In this document: piece by piece, positions 1 to 9,439 of the stretch
Numbering within the stretch: position 1 is the stretch's first letter
Layout of the letters: every line of letters starts with the position of its first letter
Origin: CAVVMA01 sp963830715
GTDB taxonomy: Bacteria > Desulfobacterota > Binatia > Binatales > Binataceae
Assembly: GCA_963830715.1 (NCBI GenBank)
Contig: CAWHNS010000021.1
Span: 124,001 to 188,000 of the forward strand
Direction: 5' to 3'
DNA: 64,000 nt
The notes under the pieces: generated by a model
The model's database searches: none
Told to the model about the DNA's origin: nothing
Seen by the model: the letters and a program-made list of their open reading frames with translations, nothing else
Position numbers and translations under genes: made by a program

Positions 1-435
1 GGGCGGCGGCATTGGCGGGCCGTAGACTTGATAGACGAGCAGGTAGACGAGCACGCCGGTCACTGACACGTAGATCCAGATTGGCCAAGTCCAGAGCGCG
101 ATGCGGCGATGGGCGTCGAAGCGGCCGCGCAGCGCGCGATTCAGCGTCATGATCGCGAGCGGCACAATCGCGGCGGCGAGCAGGATGTGCGAGATCAGCA
201 TCGTGAAGTAAGCCGGCCGGATCCATCCGTGGCCCGAGAAGCGCACGTCGCCGACGCGATAGTGATACGCGATGTAGGAGACCAGGAACGCCGCCGAGAC
301 CACGAACGCGCTTATCATGCACGCGCGATGCGCGCGCACGCGGCCGCGCTTGATGAAGACGAAGCCGCCGAGCAGCAGGATCGCCGCGATACTGTTCAGA
401 GCGGCGTTGAGCGGCGCGAGCGATGAGTACGACAT
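1..435 (-). CDS. DUF420 family membrane protein (partial at window edge)
   Basis: The frame opens at an ATG at 435 and runs without a stop off the left edge, giving 145 residues. It has four hydrophobic segments, with histidines in the IAYHYRVGD, SGHGWIRPAYF and LISHILLAAAI stretches, and a conserved FDAHRRIALWTWPIWIYVSV stretch near the end. This pattern is that of DUF420 (YozB/CtaM-like) proteins, which are commonly encoded with haem-copper oxidases and have been linked to oxidase assembly. It is the last visible gene of the leftward oxidase operon, 21 bases after ctaF. The family call is firm; the role in assembly is inferred. Confidence 0.8.
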   Translation of the reverse strand, partial: MSYSSLAPLNAALNSIAAILLLGGFVFIKRGRVRAHRACMISAFVVSAAFLVSYIAYHYRVGDVRFSGHGWIRPAYFTMLISHILLAAAIVPLAIMTLNRALRGRFDAHRRIALWTWPIWIYVSVTGVLVYLLVYQVYGPPMPPP

Positions 436-456
436 CGGCGGGTTGCGGCCCGCCGG

Positions 457-834
457 CTACGATTGCGGAGCGGTCGGGGGAGCCGCCGATTCACCGCCGG
501 GCGGCGATACCTGTTGATGTTCGTCGTTGTGAGCCCACAGCCGGGAGGTGACGTCAGGTCTCAACATCAGCGTGAGGAAGGTAACCAGCAGGAGCGGCAC
601 CAGGGCTATGATGGCGAGCGTGCGCCGTTCGAATCGTAGATGCATGAAGTACATCGCGACCAGGGTCGCCTTCGCCAGCGCGAGCGCGACCAGCATCGCG
701 ATCTTCACCATGCCGGGAAACCACGCATAGACGGCCAACTCCGCCGCCGTCAGTATGGCCAGGTAAACGAATATTGCGATGTAGTTCGGCTCGGCGTGTT
801 CTGCGCCGGATGGAACCGTCGTTGCTGCACCCAT
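457..834 (-). CDS. ctaF: Cytochrome c oxidase subunit IV (CtaF/CyoD-like)
   Basis: This 125-residue protein has three predicted membrane helices (about residues 18-38, 43-63 and 70-92) and the LVAMYFMHLRFE stretch typical of the prokaryotic subunit IV family. That small subunit stabilises the haem-copper oxidase in the inner membrane. The C-terminal 30 residues are polar, rich in Pro and Ser, and probably disordered. It lies directly downstream of the first subunit III gene in the same operon, which supports the assignment. Confidence 0.88.
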   Translation of the reverse strand: MGAATTVPSGAEHAEPNYIAIFVYLAILTAAELAVYAWFPGMVKIAMLVALALAKATLVAMYFMHLRFERRTLAIIALVPLLLVTFLTLMLRPDVTSRLWAHNDEHQQVSPPGGESAAPPTAPQS

Positions 835-865
835 ATCGATTCGCTCCCGTCGTCAGCCGGATTCG

Positions 866-1501
866 TCAGATCAGGTAAACGAACGTGAAGATCAAAATCC
901 ACACCAGATCTACGAAGTGCCAGTAAAGCCCGGCGATCTCGATCAGGTTGGCGTTGTTCGGTCCCATCCGGCCACCGAGACCCCGAAGCCAGTATACCAG
1001 ATTGTAGATGACGCCGCCGGTGACGTGGCATCCGTGGAACCCGGTCAGGATGAAGAACGTGGCGCTGAACAGGCTGGTTTTGATCGACAGGCCCTTATCA
1101 AAGATCAGCTCGTGCCACTCTCTGGCCTGCATGCCGAGGAATGCCAGGCCGCCAAGAACCGTAAGTCCCAGGAACAGCTGGAATTTCGGCATATCGCCGC
1201 GCTTGATCGCAGAAAGCCCCTCGACCATCGTGACGCTGCTGATGATCAAAATGAAGGTCATGACGGCCGTGAATGTGATTCCAAGGTATCGCGCAGGATC
1301 CGGCCAGTTCAGGTTGTTCATCCGCAGCACCGCGTAGGCGGCGATCGCGGCGCCGAAGGTCATCGCATCGGCCGCCAGGAAGATCCACATCCCGAGCTTG
1401 CCCCAGCTCTCCGGGGTAAGCGGAGACTCGGCGGGATCGTGATGGACGGCCGCGTGGGCCGCGACGTGAGAGTGGGTTTCAGCCAGCGCAGCCTCGCTCA
1501 T
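866..1501 (-). CDS. ctaE: Cytochrome c oxidase subunit III (copy 1)
   Basis: The 211-residue protein has a polar, histidine-rich N-terminus (ETHSHVAAHAAVHHD) and then five hydrophobic helices. Family landmarks include WEF-like AREWHELI near residue 115, FFILTGFHGCHV near 150 and YWHFVDLVWILIF at the end. Subunit III associates with subunit I and supports oxidase stability and proton uptake. Length matches the short, five-helix bacterial form. It is one of two subunit III genes in this operon; the other lies at 1910-2566 and is only distantly similar. Confidence 0.93.
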   Translation of the reverse strand: MSEAALAETHSHVAAHAAVHHDPAESPLTPESWGKLGMWIFLAADAMTFGAAIAAYAVLRMNNLNWPDPARYLGITFTAVMTFILIISSVTMVEGLSAIKRGDMPKFQLFLGLTVLGGLAFLGMQAREWHELIFDKGLSIKTSLFSATFFILTGFHGCHVTGGVIYNLVYWLRGLGGRMGPNNANLIEIAGLYWHFVDLVWILIFTFVYLI

Positions 1502-1574
1502 CTTTGATTCCTTTTCCTTTCCTTCGTCTGTTGCGTCTCAGCCGGCGCCGGGTTGACGCCTCGCGGACCGGCGC

Positions 1575-1874
1575 TCACAACGCCGGCTCGGAGCCTTTCG
1601 CGATCGCAGCGCCGAGCATCGGAGGCTTACGCCCCGCGTCCACTCCGGCGCGCCGCTTGATCGCAGTTCGATACGACACGAATACGATCGCCACGATCGA
1701 GCCGAAGATCACGTAAGGCGCGGTCAGCATGAAAAGCACGCTGGTGTTGAAGGCATGAATCTCGTGGTCGCCGGCCGGCAACCCGCACATCGCGCAGGCA
1801 TGCGCGAGCCGGGGCGCCGCGACTATCACGGCGCTCGCCAGTGACGCCAATTTTCCGGATCTCACTAGCCTCAT
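1575..1874 (-). CDS. Small membrane protein of the oxidase operon
   Basis: The start at 1874 is chosen because GAGG lies four bases upstream; an in-frame start at 1895 is possible. The 99-residue product has a cleavable or anchoring N-terminal hydrophobic segment ending at AHACAMCGLPAGDHE, then a second helix (FMLTAPYVIFGSIVAIVFVS) and a basic tail. The CAMC pair just after the first segment could bind a metal or form a disulfide. I do not recognise a named family. Its place between two subunit III genes suggests an accessory or assembly role in the oxidase, by inference. Confidence 0.65.
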   Translation of the reverse strand: MRLVRSGKLASLASAVIVAAPRLAHACAMCGLPAGDHEIHAFNTSVLFMLTAPYVIFGSIVAIVFVSYRTAIKRRAGVDAGRKPPMLGAAIAKGSEPAL

Positions 1875-1909
1875 ATCGCCTCGCTCCATGGTCAATTCAC
1901 TTCAGCAAC

Positions 1910-2566
1910 TTACATCAAGTAGACCAGCCCGAACAGCAGCGGCCATATCGCGCAAACGAAGTACCAATACATCGCGCAAAGCTCGACGCCCGCGCAGTTC
2001 CTGGCGTTGTAGCGCCCTCTCACCGCGATCGCAAACACCGATGCCAGCCAGATTACCGCCGCCGCTACGTGCAGCCCGTGGCATCCGATCAAAATGTAGA
2101 ATGTCGCGCCGTATGCGCCGCTGGAGAGGTGCAGCCCGTGAGATATGAGCCGCACCCATTCGCTGCCCTGCACGCCCAGGAAAGTCACGCCCAGGACGAG
2201 CGTTACTCCCAGCCATTGCTTCAACAAGCGGCGCTGGTTGCGATGGACCGCGCGCGCCGCGAGCGTGATCGTGGCGGCACTCGACATCAGCACGAACGTG
2301 TTGGCCCACGTCACCTCGATCGGCAGCCGCGGCAATCCCGGCGGGGGCCAGAACGCCGTCCCGAGCCGGTAGACCAGGAACGATCCGATAAGCCCACTGA
2401 ACAGCATCGCTTCGGACGCGATTACCATCAGGATCGCCAGCCGGCCGCTGCTGATGAACGGCTGCTCGCGATCGCCGTCGGGGGTCGTGACGTAACCTGC
2501 CGGCTTCAATCGTCTCGGCGCAGATAGCGGCCTCACCTTGGCCATGGCTGCAGAACCGGGCGGCAT
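1910..2566 (-). CDS. Cytochrome c oxidase subunit III (copy 2)
   Basis: This 218-residue subunit III family protein has a polar N-terminal 40 residues followed by five helices. Family marks are GSEWVRLISHGL, FYILIGCHGLHVAAA and MYWYFVCAIWPLLFGLVYL. The start at 2566 follows the stop of a 46-codon gene by a single base, so the two are translationally coupled. Having two subunit III genes in one operon is known in some haem-copper oxidase clusters. Whether both enter one enzyme cannot be told from sequence. Confidence 0.9.
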   Translation of the reverse strand: MPPGSAAMAKVRPLSAPRRLKPAGYVTTPDGDREQPFISSGRLAILMVIASEAMLFSGLIGSFLVYRLGTAFWPPPGLPRLPIEVTWANTFVLMSSAATITLAARAVHRNQRRLLKQWLGVTLVLGVTFLGVQGSEWVRLISHGLHLSSGAYGATFYILIGCHGLHVAAAVIWLASVFAIAVRGRYNARNCAGVELCAMYWYFVCAIWPLLFGLVYLM

Positions 2567-2567
2567 C

Positions 2568-2708
2568 TCAGTGCTTTACCATCACGGTCACCAGCGCGAC
2601 CATCGCGAGGAAAATCATGATCCCGACCAGCACGCGCGCGGTCTTGAGATTCCGATCGCGGCGATCTCCGCTCGAAATCGTGCTTCTGATCGAATCGGTT
2701 GTTCTCAT
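2568..2708 (-). CDS. 46-residue single-helix membrane protein
   Basis: A short frame runs from ATG at 2708 to TGA at 2568-2570. The first 25 residues are polar and Arg-rich (TISSGDRRDRNLK), followed by one helix (VLVGIMIFLAMVALVTVMV) and KH at the end. It starts 25 bases after the ctaB stop and ends one base before the second subunit III gene, so it is tightly packed in the operon. The N-in single-helix form resembles small oxidase subunits or assembly peptides seen beside ctaB, but no family can be named. Packing and composition make a real gene likely. Confidence 0.7.
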   Translation of the reverse strand: MRTTDSIRSTISSGDRRDRNLKTARVLVGIMIFLAMVALVTVMVKH

Positions 2709-2732
2709 GCTCAGGGCAGATTGATTTGCGAT

Positions 2733-3635
2733 CTACAGGCGATCCAACGCCAGCACCAGCAGCACTGCCGGCAGATAAACGACCGAGGCGAGCACGACGT
2801 GACGCGCAGCCGCGGCCATCGCGGGAGCGTTCCTGAGCCTCAAGGCAAAGAACAGGAACCCGAGACCGAGCGCACCGGCGACCAGCAGGTATGCAAGTCC
2901 CGCGAACCCCATCAGGGTGGGCAAAGCGCCGGCGACAACCAGCGCGATACAGGCGCTGACGATCAACGCGCCGGTAGGATTGCCGCGCTGATCCTCGTCC
3001 GGCAGAAGACGGATTCCGGCGCGCGCGTAATCGACGCCGTAGAGCCGGGCGATCGCGAGCGAATGCGGCAGTTGCCAGAGACACATGATCGCGAAAAGCA
3101 AACCGGCCTCGGCGCCGATTGTGCCTCTCGCCGCGGCCCATCCGGCGACCGGCGGCAGAGCGCCCGGAATCGCGCCGACGAGATTGCAAACCCACGACAC
3201 GCGTTTGAGCGGGGTGTAGGCGAGCAGGTAGATGAGCGTAGTCGCGAGGATGACCGACGCGCTCAACAGGTTGACCTCAAACGCCAGAATCAAAAGGCCG
3301 AAAACGGTTGCGGCGACGCCGAATGCGAGCGCTTGGCCGGGCCTGAGCCGGCCAGCGGGCAGCGGACGCCTGCGGGTGCGATGCATCAACGCGTCCAGAT
3401 CGCGCTCTACATATTGATTAAGCGCCAGCGTGCCGCCCGCCGCGAGCGCCGTACCGAGCAGCAGTTTCAGAGCAAGCGCACCGTCGAAGGTGTCCCCGCT
3501 TGCCAGATAAAATCCGACCAGCGTCGTCACCAGGACCATCGCGACCACTCGCGGCTTGGTCAGCGCGAGGTAGTCCGCCGCGCGGGTGCGTACTTGCGCT
3601 GCGCCCGCCGCTATCGTCAGGACGCTGCCGCTCAT
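2733..3635 (-). CDS. ctaB: Protohaem IX farnesyltransferase (haem O synthase)
   Basis: CtaB attaches a farnesyl group to haem B to make haem O, the precursor of haem A. The 300-residue protein carries both UbiA-family Asp motifs: NQYVERDLDALMHRTRRRPL near residue 75 and YARAGIRLLPDEDQRG near 200, plus about nine helices. The open frame extends upstream to 3965, but the ATG at 3635 is chosen because it overlaps the ctaA stop as ATGA and begins at the conserved N-terminus before YLALTKPRV. It lies in the operon directly after ctaA, the next enzyme in the pathway. Confidence 0.95.
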   Translation of the reverse strand: MSGSVLTIAAGAAQVRTRAADYLALTKPRVVAMVLVTTLVGFYLASGDTFDGALALKLLLGTALAAGGTLALNQYVERDLDALMHRTRRRPLPAGRLRPGQALAFGVAATVFGLLILAFEVNLLSASVILATTLIYLLAYTPLKRVSWVCNLVGAIPGALPPVAGWAAARGTIGAEAGLLFAIMCLWQLPHSLAIARLYGVDYARAGIRLLPDEDQRGNPTGALIVSACIALVVAGALPTLMGFAGLAYLLVAGALGLGFLFFALRLRNAPAMAAAARHVVLASVVYLPAVLLVLALDRL

Positions 3636-4679
3636 GCCGTCACTCGATGATCGATGACCCGACTGCCGAGTGCGGCGCTTGCGCCCACCGAAGATCGCGA
3701 TATTGGCGAGCCGCGCAGCAGTCGAAACGCGCGCAGCGTCAGCGTCAGGCTGGTGGCGAGCACCGCAGCGCCGATCGCGACGTGCGCCGTGGTCGGAATT
3801 ACCGCTCTGCCGCTCCACACCGTGATCGCGCCGAGGCAGATCTGCGCGACCAGCAGCAGACTCAACGCCTGCGCCGGTCGGCGAAGCCATGATTCGCCGC
3901 GATGCGCGCCGAGCACTCGCACCACTGTCCATACGATCAGGCCCGCCACGAGCAGCGCGCCGCATCGATGAGCGTAGTTGATCGCGACAGGGTCCGAGTC
4001 AATCGGCGGCACGAGGTGGCCAAAGGAAAGCGGGAAGTCGGGAATCGCCAGGCCCGCTCCCATGTGACGCATCACGGCGCCGATGAGAATCTGAACGTAG
4101 ATTGCGAGCGTGGTCATCGCCGCGAGCGCCGGCAGCGATGGCCGCCCGCGATCGCCGTTGATTTGCTGCGGGGCGATTTGCTCCGGCTCGCGCCGCCATC
4201 GCGAGCTGGTGAATACCGTGAGAGCTACCATCAGGCAGAAGAACGCCTGTGCCGTTGCTGCGTGCGCGACCGCGATCGGAAGCGGGAGCAGAAGCAGGAC
4301 CGTAAGGCCGCCGAGAACGGCCTGGACGATTATCGAGCCCGAAGGCCGCCGCGGCGGCGTACCTGACCCACTTTCGCGATTCGCTCCGCCACGTCCAGAG
4401 CATCAGGACCAGCGTCAGGATCGTGACCGTCCCCGCGACCATGCGATGGCCGTGCTCGTAGAGCACGCCGCCTTCCATCTTCGGGAAGAACTTGCCGAAG
4501 GAGAGCGGCCAGTCGGGAACGGCGAGAGCTGAGCCGGTGGAGGTTACCAGCGCGCCGACGAAGATCAGAACGAAGGTCGCCGCCGCGGTCGCGACCGCGA
4601 AGCGATGGAGTCCGGGCGCGCGGGCGCGCAGGGATGCGGCGTCAAGAATTGGCCCTGGTGTTGCGCCCGCCTGTTTCAC
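3632..4679 (-). CDS. ctaA: Haem A synthase, split by a frameshift
   Basis: CtaA oxidises haem O to haem A. The N-terminal third (from ATG at 4679, with YEHGHRMVAGT, the first haem-binding histidine region) and the C-terminal two thirds (with VAHAATAQ, NYAHRCGALLV and PTTAHVAIGA) lie in two different frames. The frames join cleanly near 4334: dropping one base there gives the continuous helix FGL-IIVQAVLGGLTVLLLLP. The repaired product is about 348 residues with eight helices, the normal two-half bacterial form. All four conserved histidine regions are intact, which argues for a sequencing indel or a very recent mutation rather than an old pseudogene. The stop overlaps ctaB. Confidence 0.85.
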
Positions 4680-4715
4680 TACGTCGAATTCCCCAAATTG
4701 ATTCGATGCAGCCGC

Positions 4716-6469
4716 TCAGTCCGCGACCGCGACGTGACCCTCGAGCAGCCTGTTTTGGGGCAAATAGTCCTCGCTGACCTCGGGCGAACTGTACTCGTAG
4801 GGCCCGCGATAGACCTGCGGGATCGCGCCGGGCCAGTTGCCATGCGGAGGCGGCGTGGGCGCCGTCCATTCCAGCGTATTGGCGTGCCACGGGTTATCGG
4901 GGGCTTTCTCTTTTTTCGCCAGGCTCCAGATGATGTTCGCGAGAAACAAAAACTGCGCGGCGCCGAGCACGAACGCGCTTATTGAGATGAAGACGTTGAT
5001 CGGCTCGATCGGCTTCAGGAACTCATACTGGGTCGGATCGTAGATCCGGCGCATATGACCGGCCATGCCGAGGATGTGCATCGGGAAGAAGGTGCAGTTG
5101 AAGGCGACGAACGTAATCCAGAAGTGAATCTTGCCCAAGGTCTCGTTCATCAGCTTGCCGAACATCTTGGGGAACCAGTAGGTAACCGCCGCGAATATCC
5201 CGAACAGGCTGCCGCCGAATAGTACGTAGTGGATATGGGCGACGATGAAGTAAGTATCGTGGATATACATGTCAACCGGCGTGCAGGCCATGAAAATTCC
5301 GGACAAGCCGCCGATCACGAACATCGCGACGAACGCCAGCGCGTTGAGCATCGCAGCCGTGAAGTGGATATCGCCCTTGTACAGCGTGCCGAGCCAGTTG
5401 AAGGTCTTAATCGCCGACGGCACCCCGATGACCATCGTGGTCAGCATGAAGCTGGTGCCGAGCGACGGGTTCATGCCGGACTGGAACATATGATGGCCCC
5501 AGACGATCCATGACAGGAACGCGATCGCCGCCATCGCGTAAGCCATCGCGCGATAGCCGAAGATCGGCTTGCGCGAGAAGGTCGCAAGAACATCCGACGT
5601 GACGCCCATCGCGGGCAGGATCATGATGTAAACCTCGGGATGGCCGAAGAACCAGAACAGATGCTGCCAGAGCAGCGGTTCGCCGCCGCCTTCGGGCAGG
5701 AAGAAGTGCGTACCGCCCAGGCGGTCGAACAGCAGCAGCGCCAGCGCAGTAGTCAGCACCGGCAGCGCCAGCAGCAGCAGGATCGCCGTGATGAACAATG
5801 ACCAGATGACGAGCGGCAGCCTGAAGAAGGTCATGCCCTTGGTGCGGAGATTGATTACGGTCGTGATGTAGTTGATCGAGCCCATCAGCGATGAGACGCC
5901 GAGCACGATCAGGCTGATGCACCACAGGTTCTGGCCCCAATCGACGCCGCCGGTGTAGATCGGCTTGACGCTCAGCGGCGCATACGCGGTCCATCCGGCA
6001 GCGGCCGCGCCGCCCGGCACGAAGAACGACGAGACCATGATCACGCCAGCCACCGCACCGACCCAGAACGAGAGCATGTTGAGGACCGGGAACGCCATGT
6101 CGCGCGCGCCGATCATCAGCGGGATCAGAAAATTGCCGAAGCATCCGACCAGGATCGGCATCACCACGAAGAAGATCATGATCGTGGCGTGCATCGTGAA
6201 CATCGCGTTGTAAGCGTTGGGCGTGATCGCACCGTCCTCGATGAAGGGCTTCGGCGCCCAGCTGAGGAACCAATATTGCTGCGCGGGCCATCCCAGCTCC
6301 AGCCGCATCAGCATCGCCATCAAGCCGCCGATCGACATCATGAAGAGCGCCAGGAACAGGAACTGCCGGCCGATCATCTTGTGGTCGGTGGAGAAGATGT
6401 AGGTGCGCCAGAAGCCGACTCGTGATGCTCAGCGTGTGGCGAAGGAACCGCAACTGCTGCACTGCTCAT
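4716..6469 (-). CDS. ctaD: Cytochrome c oxidase subunit I, 5' end frameshifted
   Basis: Subunit I holds haem a and the haem a3-CuB oxygen-reducing site. Visible ligands are MHATIMIFF, the FGHPEVYIMILP CuB/Tyr motif with the A1-type Glu, WGHHMFQSGM, and DTYFIVAHIHYVLFGG. The frame encoding these starts upstream of the family-conserved FSTDHKMIG segment without a suitable start. A well-placed ATG at 6469, preceded by AGAGGA, begins MSSAAVAVPSPHAEHHES in another frame. The two frames join near 6415, where one missing G restores ES-GFWRTYIFSTDHK. The repaired length is about 584 residues. An alternative is internal initiation at 6377, which would remove the conserved DHK. Confidence 0.9.
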
Positions 6470-6509
6470 CTTGGAAAATTCCTCTTGGACAACCGGATCC
6501 CGGCCTGAC

Positions 6510-7172
6510 TCACTTCGCGTAAGCGCCCTTGAGCCACTTCTCGTAGTCCTCCTGCGACTGGACGTAGAGCGTGCCCTGCATGCCGGAATGGCCGAAGCCG
6601 CAAAGCTCGGCGCATGGAATTGCGTACTGGCCGACCTCGGTCGCCTCGAACCAGACGTGGATGATCCGGCCGGGAACGGCGTCCTGCTTGAGCCTCATGT
6701 TCGGCACGAAGAAACTGTGAATGACGTCCTTCGACGCCAGATCGATCGCGACCACCTTGTTGACCGGCACGTGCAGATCGTTGTCGATCGTCACGTCGTC
6801 GGCCGTGCCCAACCGGCCGTCGGGTCCGGGATAGGTAATCTCCCAGTTGAACTGCTTGGCGGTGACCTTATAGAAGACTTCCCCCGGCGGTCCGTGCTCC
6901 TTGATCTCGGCCCAGGTCGAGCGGCTCGCCAGCGCGAGCGCGACCATGATCACCGCCGTGATGGTTGTCCAGACCAGCTCGAGGCGCGAATTGCCCTCGA
7001 TGTACGTAGCCTTGCGACCCTCGCGATGCCGGTATCGGACCAGGAAGATCACCATCGCGGCGGTGACCGCAATCCAGGTGATCGCGGTGATCCAGAAAAT
7101 CACCTCGAAAATGAGATCGATGGTTGGTCCAAAGGTTGAGATATCGTGCGGAAAATACAGATGCTCCAGCAT
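6510..7172 (-). CDS. ctaC: Cytochrome c oxidase subunit II
   Basis: Subunit II receives electrons from cytochrome c through the binuclear CuA centre. The 220-residue protein has two N-terminal helices (about 18-40 and 65-85) and a periplasmic cupredoxin domain. CuA ligands are visible as DVIHSFFVPNMRLK and CAELCGFGHSGM. The QFNWEITYPG stretch is the usual electron-entry region. A short insert, PDGRLGTADDVTID, resembles a calcium- or loop-type insertion. No C-terminal haem c domain is fused, so this is a caa-less form. It is the first gene of the leftward operon, divergent from the acyl-CoA synthetase. Confidence 0.95.
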   Translation of the reverse strand: MLEHLYFPHDISTFGPTIDLIFEVIFWITAITWIAVTAAMVIFLVRYRHREGRKATYIEGNSRLELVWTTITAVIMVALALASRSTWAEIKEHGPPGEVFYKVTAKQFNWEITYPGPDGRLGTADDVTIDNDLHVPVNKVVAIDLASKDVIHSFFVPNMRLKQDAVPGRIIHVWFEATEVGQYAIPCAELCGFGHSGMQGTLYVQSQEDYEKWLKGAYAK

Positions 7173-7417
7173 CGCGAAGTCTTACCCCTATCCTGCTAAT
7201 GCGCTGCGCGCGTCGATGCCGGCCCTGAGGCTCAACTCCGGCGCGCCGCCTCTTGACCCGAAATACTGGGCCGATTATCGGACCCGCGCAACAGCCGGCA
7301 AAATGAAAAATGTTTCCTGCCTGAGGGACCCAGCCTTAAGCAACATAGCAATGCCCGGCCCGGTTTGTCACTATTTGCCGGGGATCAATTGCCGGGAACC
7401 ACGGGCCGGAGGTTCGT

Positions 7418-9202
7418 ATGGCCGTCACATGCGCGACACTCGGACAAGCGTTCGAACAGCAGGTGCAAAAGCACGGCGACCGTGCGTTTCTGAAGGCGAA
7501 GGTGGACAAGGTCTGGCGCGACTATTCGTTTCGCGAGATCTCGGAAGCCGCGGGACGTTTGCGCGCCGGCCTGATCGCGTCGGGCATCAAGCCGGGCGAT
7601 CGGGTCGCGATCCTCGCCGACAACTGCCCGCAGTGGGTGATCGTCGATCAGGCCGCGCTCGGAATGGGCGCGGTGGTTATCCCGCTCTATACGACCAGCG
7701 GTGCCGAAGAGACGCGACACGTCCTGAATGATTCCGGAGCGAGGCTGGTTGCGGCGCGCGGCGACGACGCGATCAATAAAGTCCTCGAACTGAGCAGCGC
7801 ATTGCCCGCGATTGAAGGAATTATCGCGATGCATCCGGGCGCGAAGCCGCGCGATCGGCTTGACGGTGCGCCACCGGTCAGAACGCTGGCCTCGATCAGC
7901 GCCGGCCAGTCGGCCGGCATAACCGAGGGCAGTGCCGAGGATCTCGCCACGATCATTTATACGTCGGGCACCACCGGGCCGTCGAAGGGCGTGATGCTCA
8001 CGCATGGGAACCTGCTCTCGAACTGCGACAGCTCGCTCCACGCGCTCGCGCTCGATGAAACCGACATCACGCTCTCGTTCCTGCCGATCGCTCATTCATT
8101 CGAGCGCACCGCCGGCTATTACACAGTAATGATCGGCGGCGGGAGAATCGCGTATGCGGAAGGGCTGGCGCAGATCGCGCAGAACCTGCTCGAGATTCAG
8201 CCCACCGTCGTGCTCACGGTGCCGCGCCTGCTGGAAGTGATCTATAGCCGCGTGATGCGCACGGTGGAGAGCGGATCGCCGCTCCGGCAGGCATTGTTCC
8301 GATCGGCGCTGGCGGTCGGCAAGCAGGCTGCCGGCTATCGCCATCGGGGGCAGCCGCTGCCTCCTCATCTGGCGGTCCCGATGGCGTTGTTCCGCAGGCT
8401 GGTGTTCGCGCGCGTCCGGTCGCTGTTCGGGGAGCGGCTCCGCTATCTGATCTCGGGAGGCGCGCCGCTGCCGGTCGAAATCTTCCACTTCCTGGCCGCG
8501 GCCGAAGTCCCGATCGTCGAGGGCTACGGCTTGACCGAAGCTGCGCCAGTGGTCTCGGTCAATCTGCACGGCCGCACCCGGATCGGCACGGTGGGGCGGC
8601 CGCTTCGAGGAATCGAGGCGAAAACGGCGCCCGACGGCGAGCTGTTGCTGCGCGGAGCGAATGTGATGAAGGGCTACTACAAGCGCGAAGCAGAAACCCG
8701 CGAAACCATCGACCCCGACGGATGGCTTCATACCGGCGACGTCGCGCGCATCGACGCCGACGGCTACATCACGATCACTGACCGCAAGAAGGAGATCATC
8801 GTGCTGTCGGGCGGCAAGAACGTTTCGCCGGCCAACCTCGAAACGCGCCTGGCGGCCGATCCGTACATCTCGCAGGCGTGCGTGATTGGCGATCGCCGCA
8901 AGCATCTGGCGGCGATCCTGGTCCCGAACTTCGAGAACCTGGCGGATTACCTGAAGCAGAACGGGCTTTTGGGAAAGCCGCCGGAGGAGTTGGTGCAGGA
9001 AGCGAAGTTGCGGACGCTTTATCAGCAGCGAGTGCGCGAGTTCAACAAGTCGCGGTCGGACGTCGAGGCGATTGCCGCGTTCACGCTGATTCCCCAGCCG
9101 TTCGCGCAGGAGAACGGCGAATTGACGCCGACGCTGAAGGTCCGCCGCCGCGTGGTTCAGGAGCACTATCGCGATCGGATCGAGGCGATGTACGGGGACT
9201 AG
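7418..9202 (+). CDS. Long-chain acyl-CoA synthetase (AMP-forming)
   Basis: The enzyme activates fatty acids with ATP and CoA through an acyl-adenylate. The 594-residue protein shows the P-loop-like TIIYTSGTTGPSKGVML near residue 180, GYGLTEAAPV near 370, WLHTGDVARIDADGYI near 435 and TDRKKEIIVLSGGKNVSP near 455. These are the standard adenylate-forming motifs of the FadD15/LACS group. GGAGG seven bases before the ATG supports the start. It stands alone, transcribed away from the oxidase operon across a 245-base divergent spacer. Substrate chain length cannot be read from sequence. Confidence 0.93.
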   Translation: MAVTCATLGQAFEQQVQKHGDRAFLKAKVDKVWRDYSFREISEAAGRLRAGLIASGIKPGDRVAILADNCPQWVIVDQAALGMGAVVIPLYTTSGAEETRHVLNDSGARLVAARGDDAINKVLELSSALPAIEGIIAMHPGAKPRDRLDGAPPVRTLASISAGQSAGITEGSAEDLATIIYTSGTTGPSKGVMLTHGNLLSNCDSSLHALALDETDITLSFLPIAHSFERTAGYYTVMIGGGRIAYAEGLAQIAQNLLEIQPTVVLTVPRLLEVIYSRVMRTVESGSPLRQALFRSALAVGKQAAGYRHRGQPLPPHLAVPMALFRRLVFARVRSLFGERLRYLISGGAPLPVEIFHFLAAAEVPIVEGYGLTEAAPVVSVNLHGRTRIGTVGRPLRGIEAKTAPDGELLLRGANVMKGYYKREAETRETIDPDGWLHTGDVARIDADGYITITDRKKEIIVLSGGKNVSPANLETRLAADPYISQACVIGDRRKHLAAILVPNFENLADYLKQNGLLGKPPEELVQEAKLRTLYQQRVREFNKSRSDVEAIAAFTLIPQPFAQENGELTPTLKVRRRVVQEHYRDRIEAMYGD

Positions 9203-9439
9203 GAAGAGGGCTGACTGGCACCCTCGCGAAGTGGAGCTGCACAGTCAGCACGGGCTAGAGCCTGTGCCACGGGGACACCAAGAGCGCGCGTTTGCTAACC
9301 GCCTGTTGTCGGACTAGTCTCAAAACGAAATTCCGGTTAAGTGCTCGGCTTAAGCGCGCGATGCGTGTGCACGGCCTCGATGGCACGATGCGTCCTGTCG
9401 CGGGGGCACCAGTCAACGTGAGCCAGGACGGAGGGACCA

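Noticed and set aside
2538..3650. A 370-codon plus-strand frame across ctaB
   Set aside because: It is antisense to ctaB and its composition is dominated by Arg and Gln with no start signal.
4334..4334. Programmed ribosomal frameshift in ctaA
   Set aside because: No slippery heptamer or downstream structure is evident, and similar breaks occur in unrelated genes, so an indel error is simpler.
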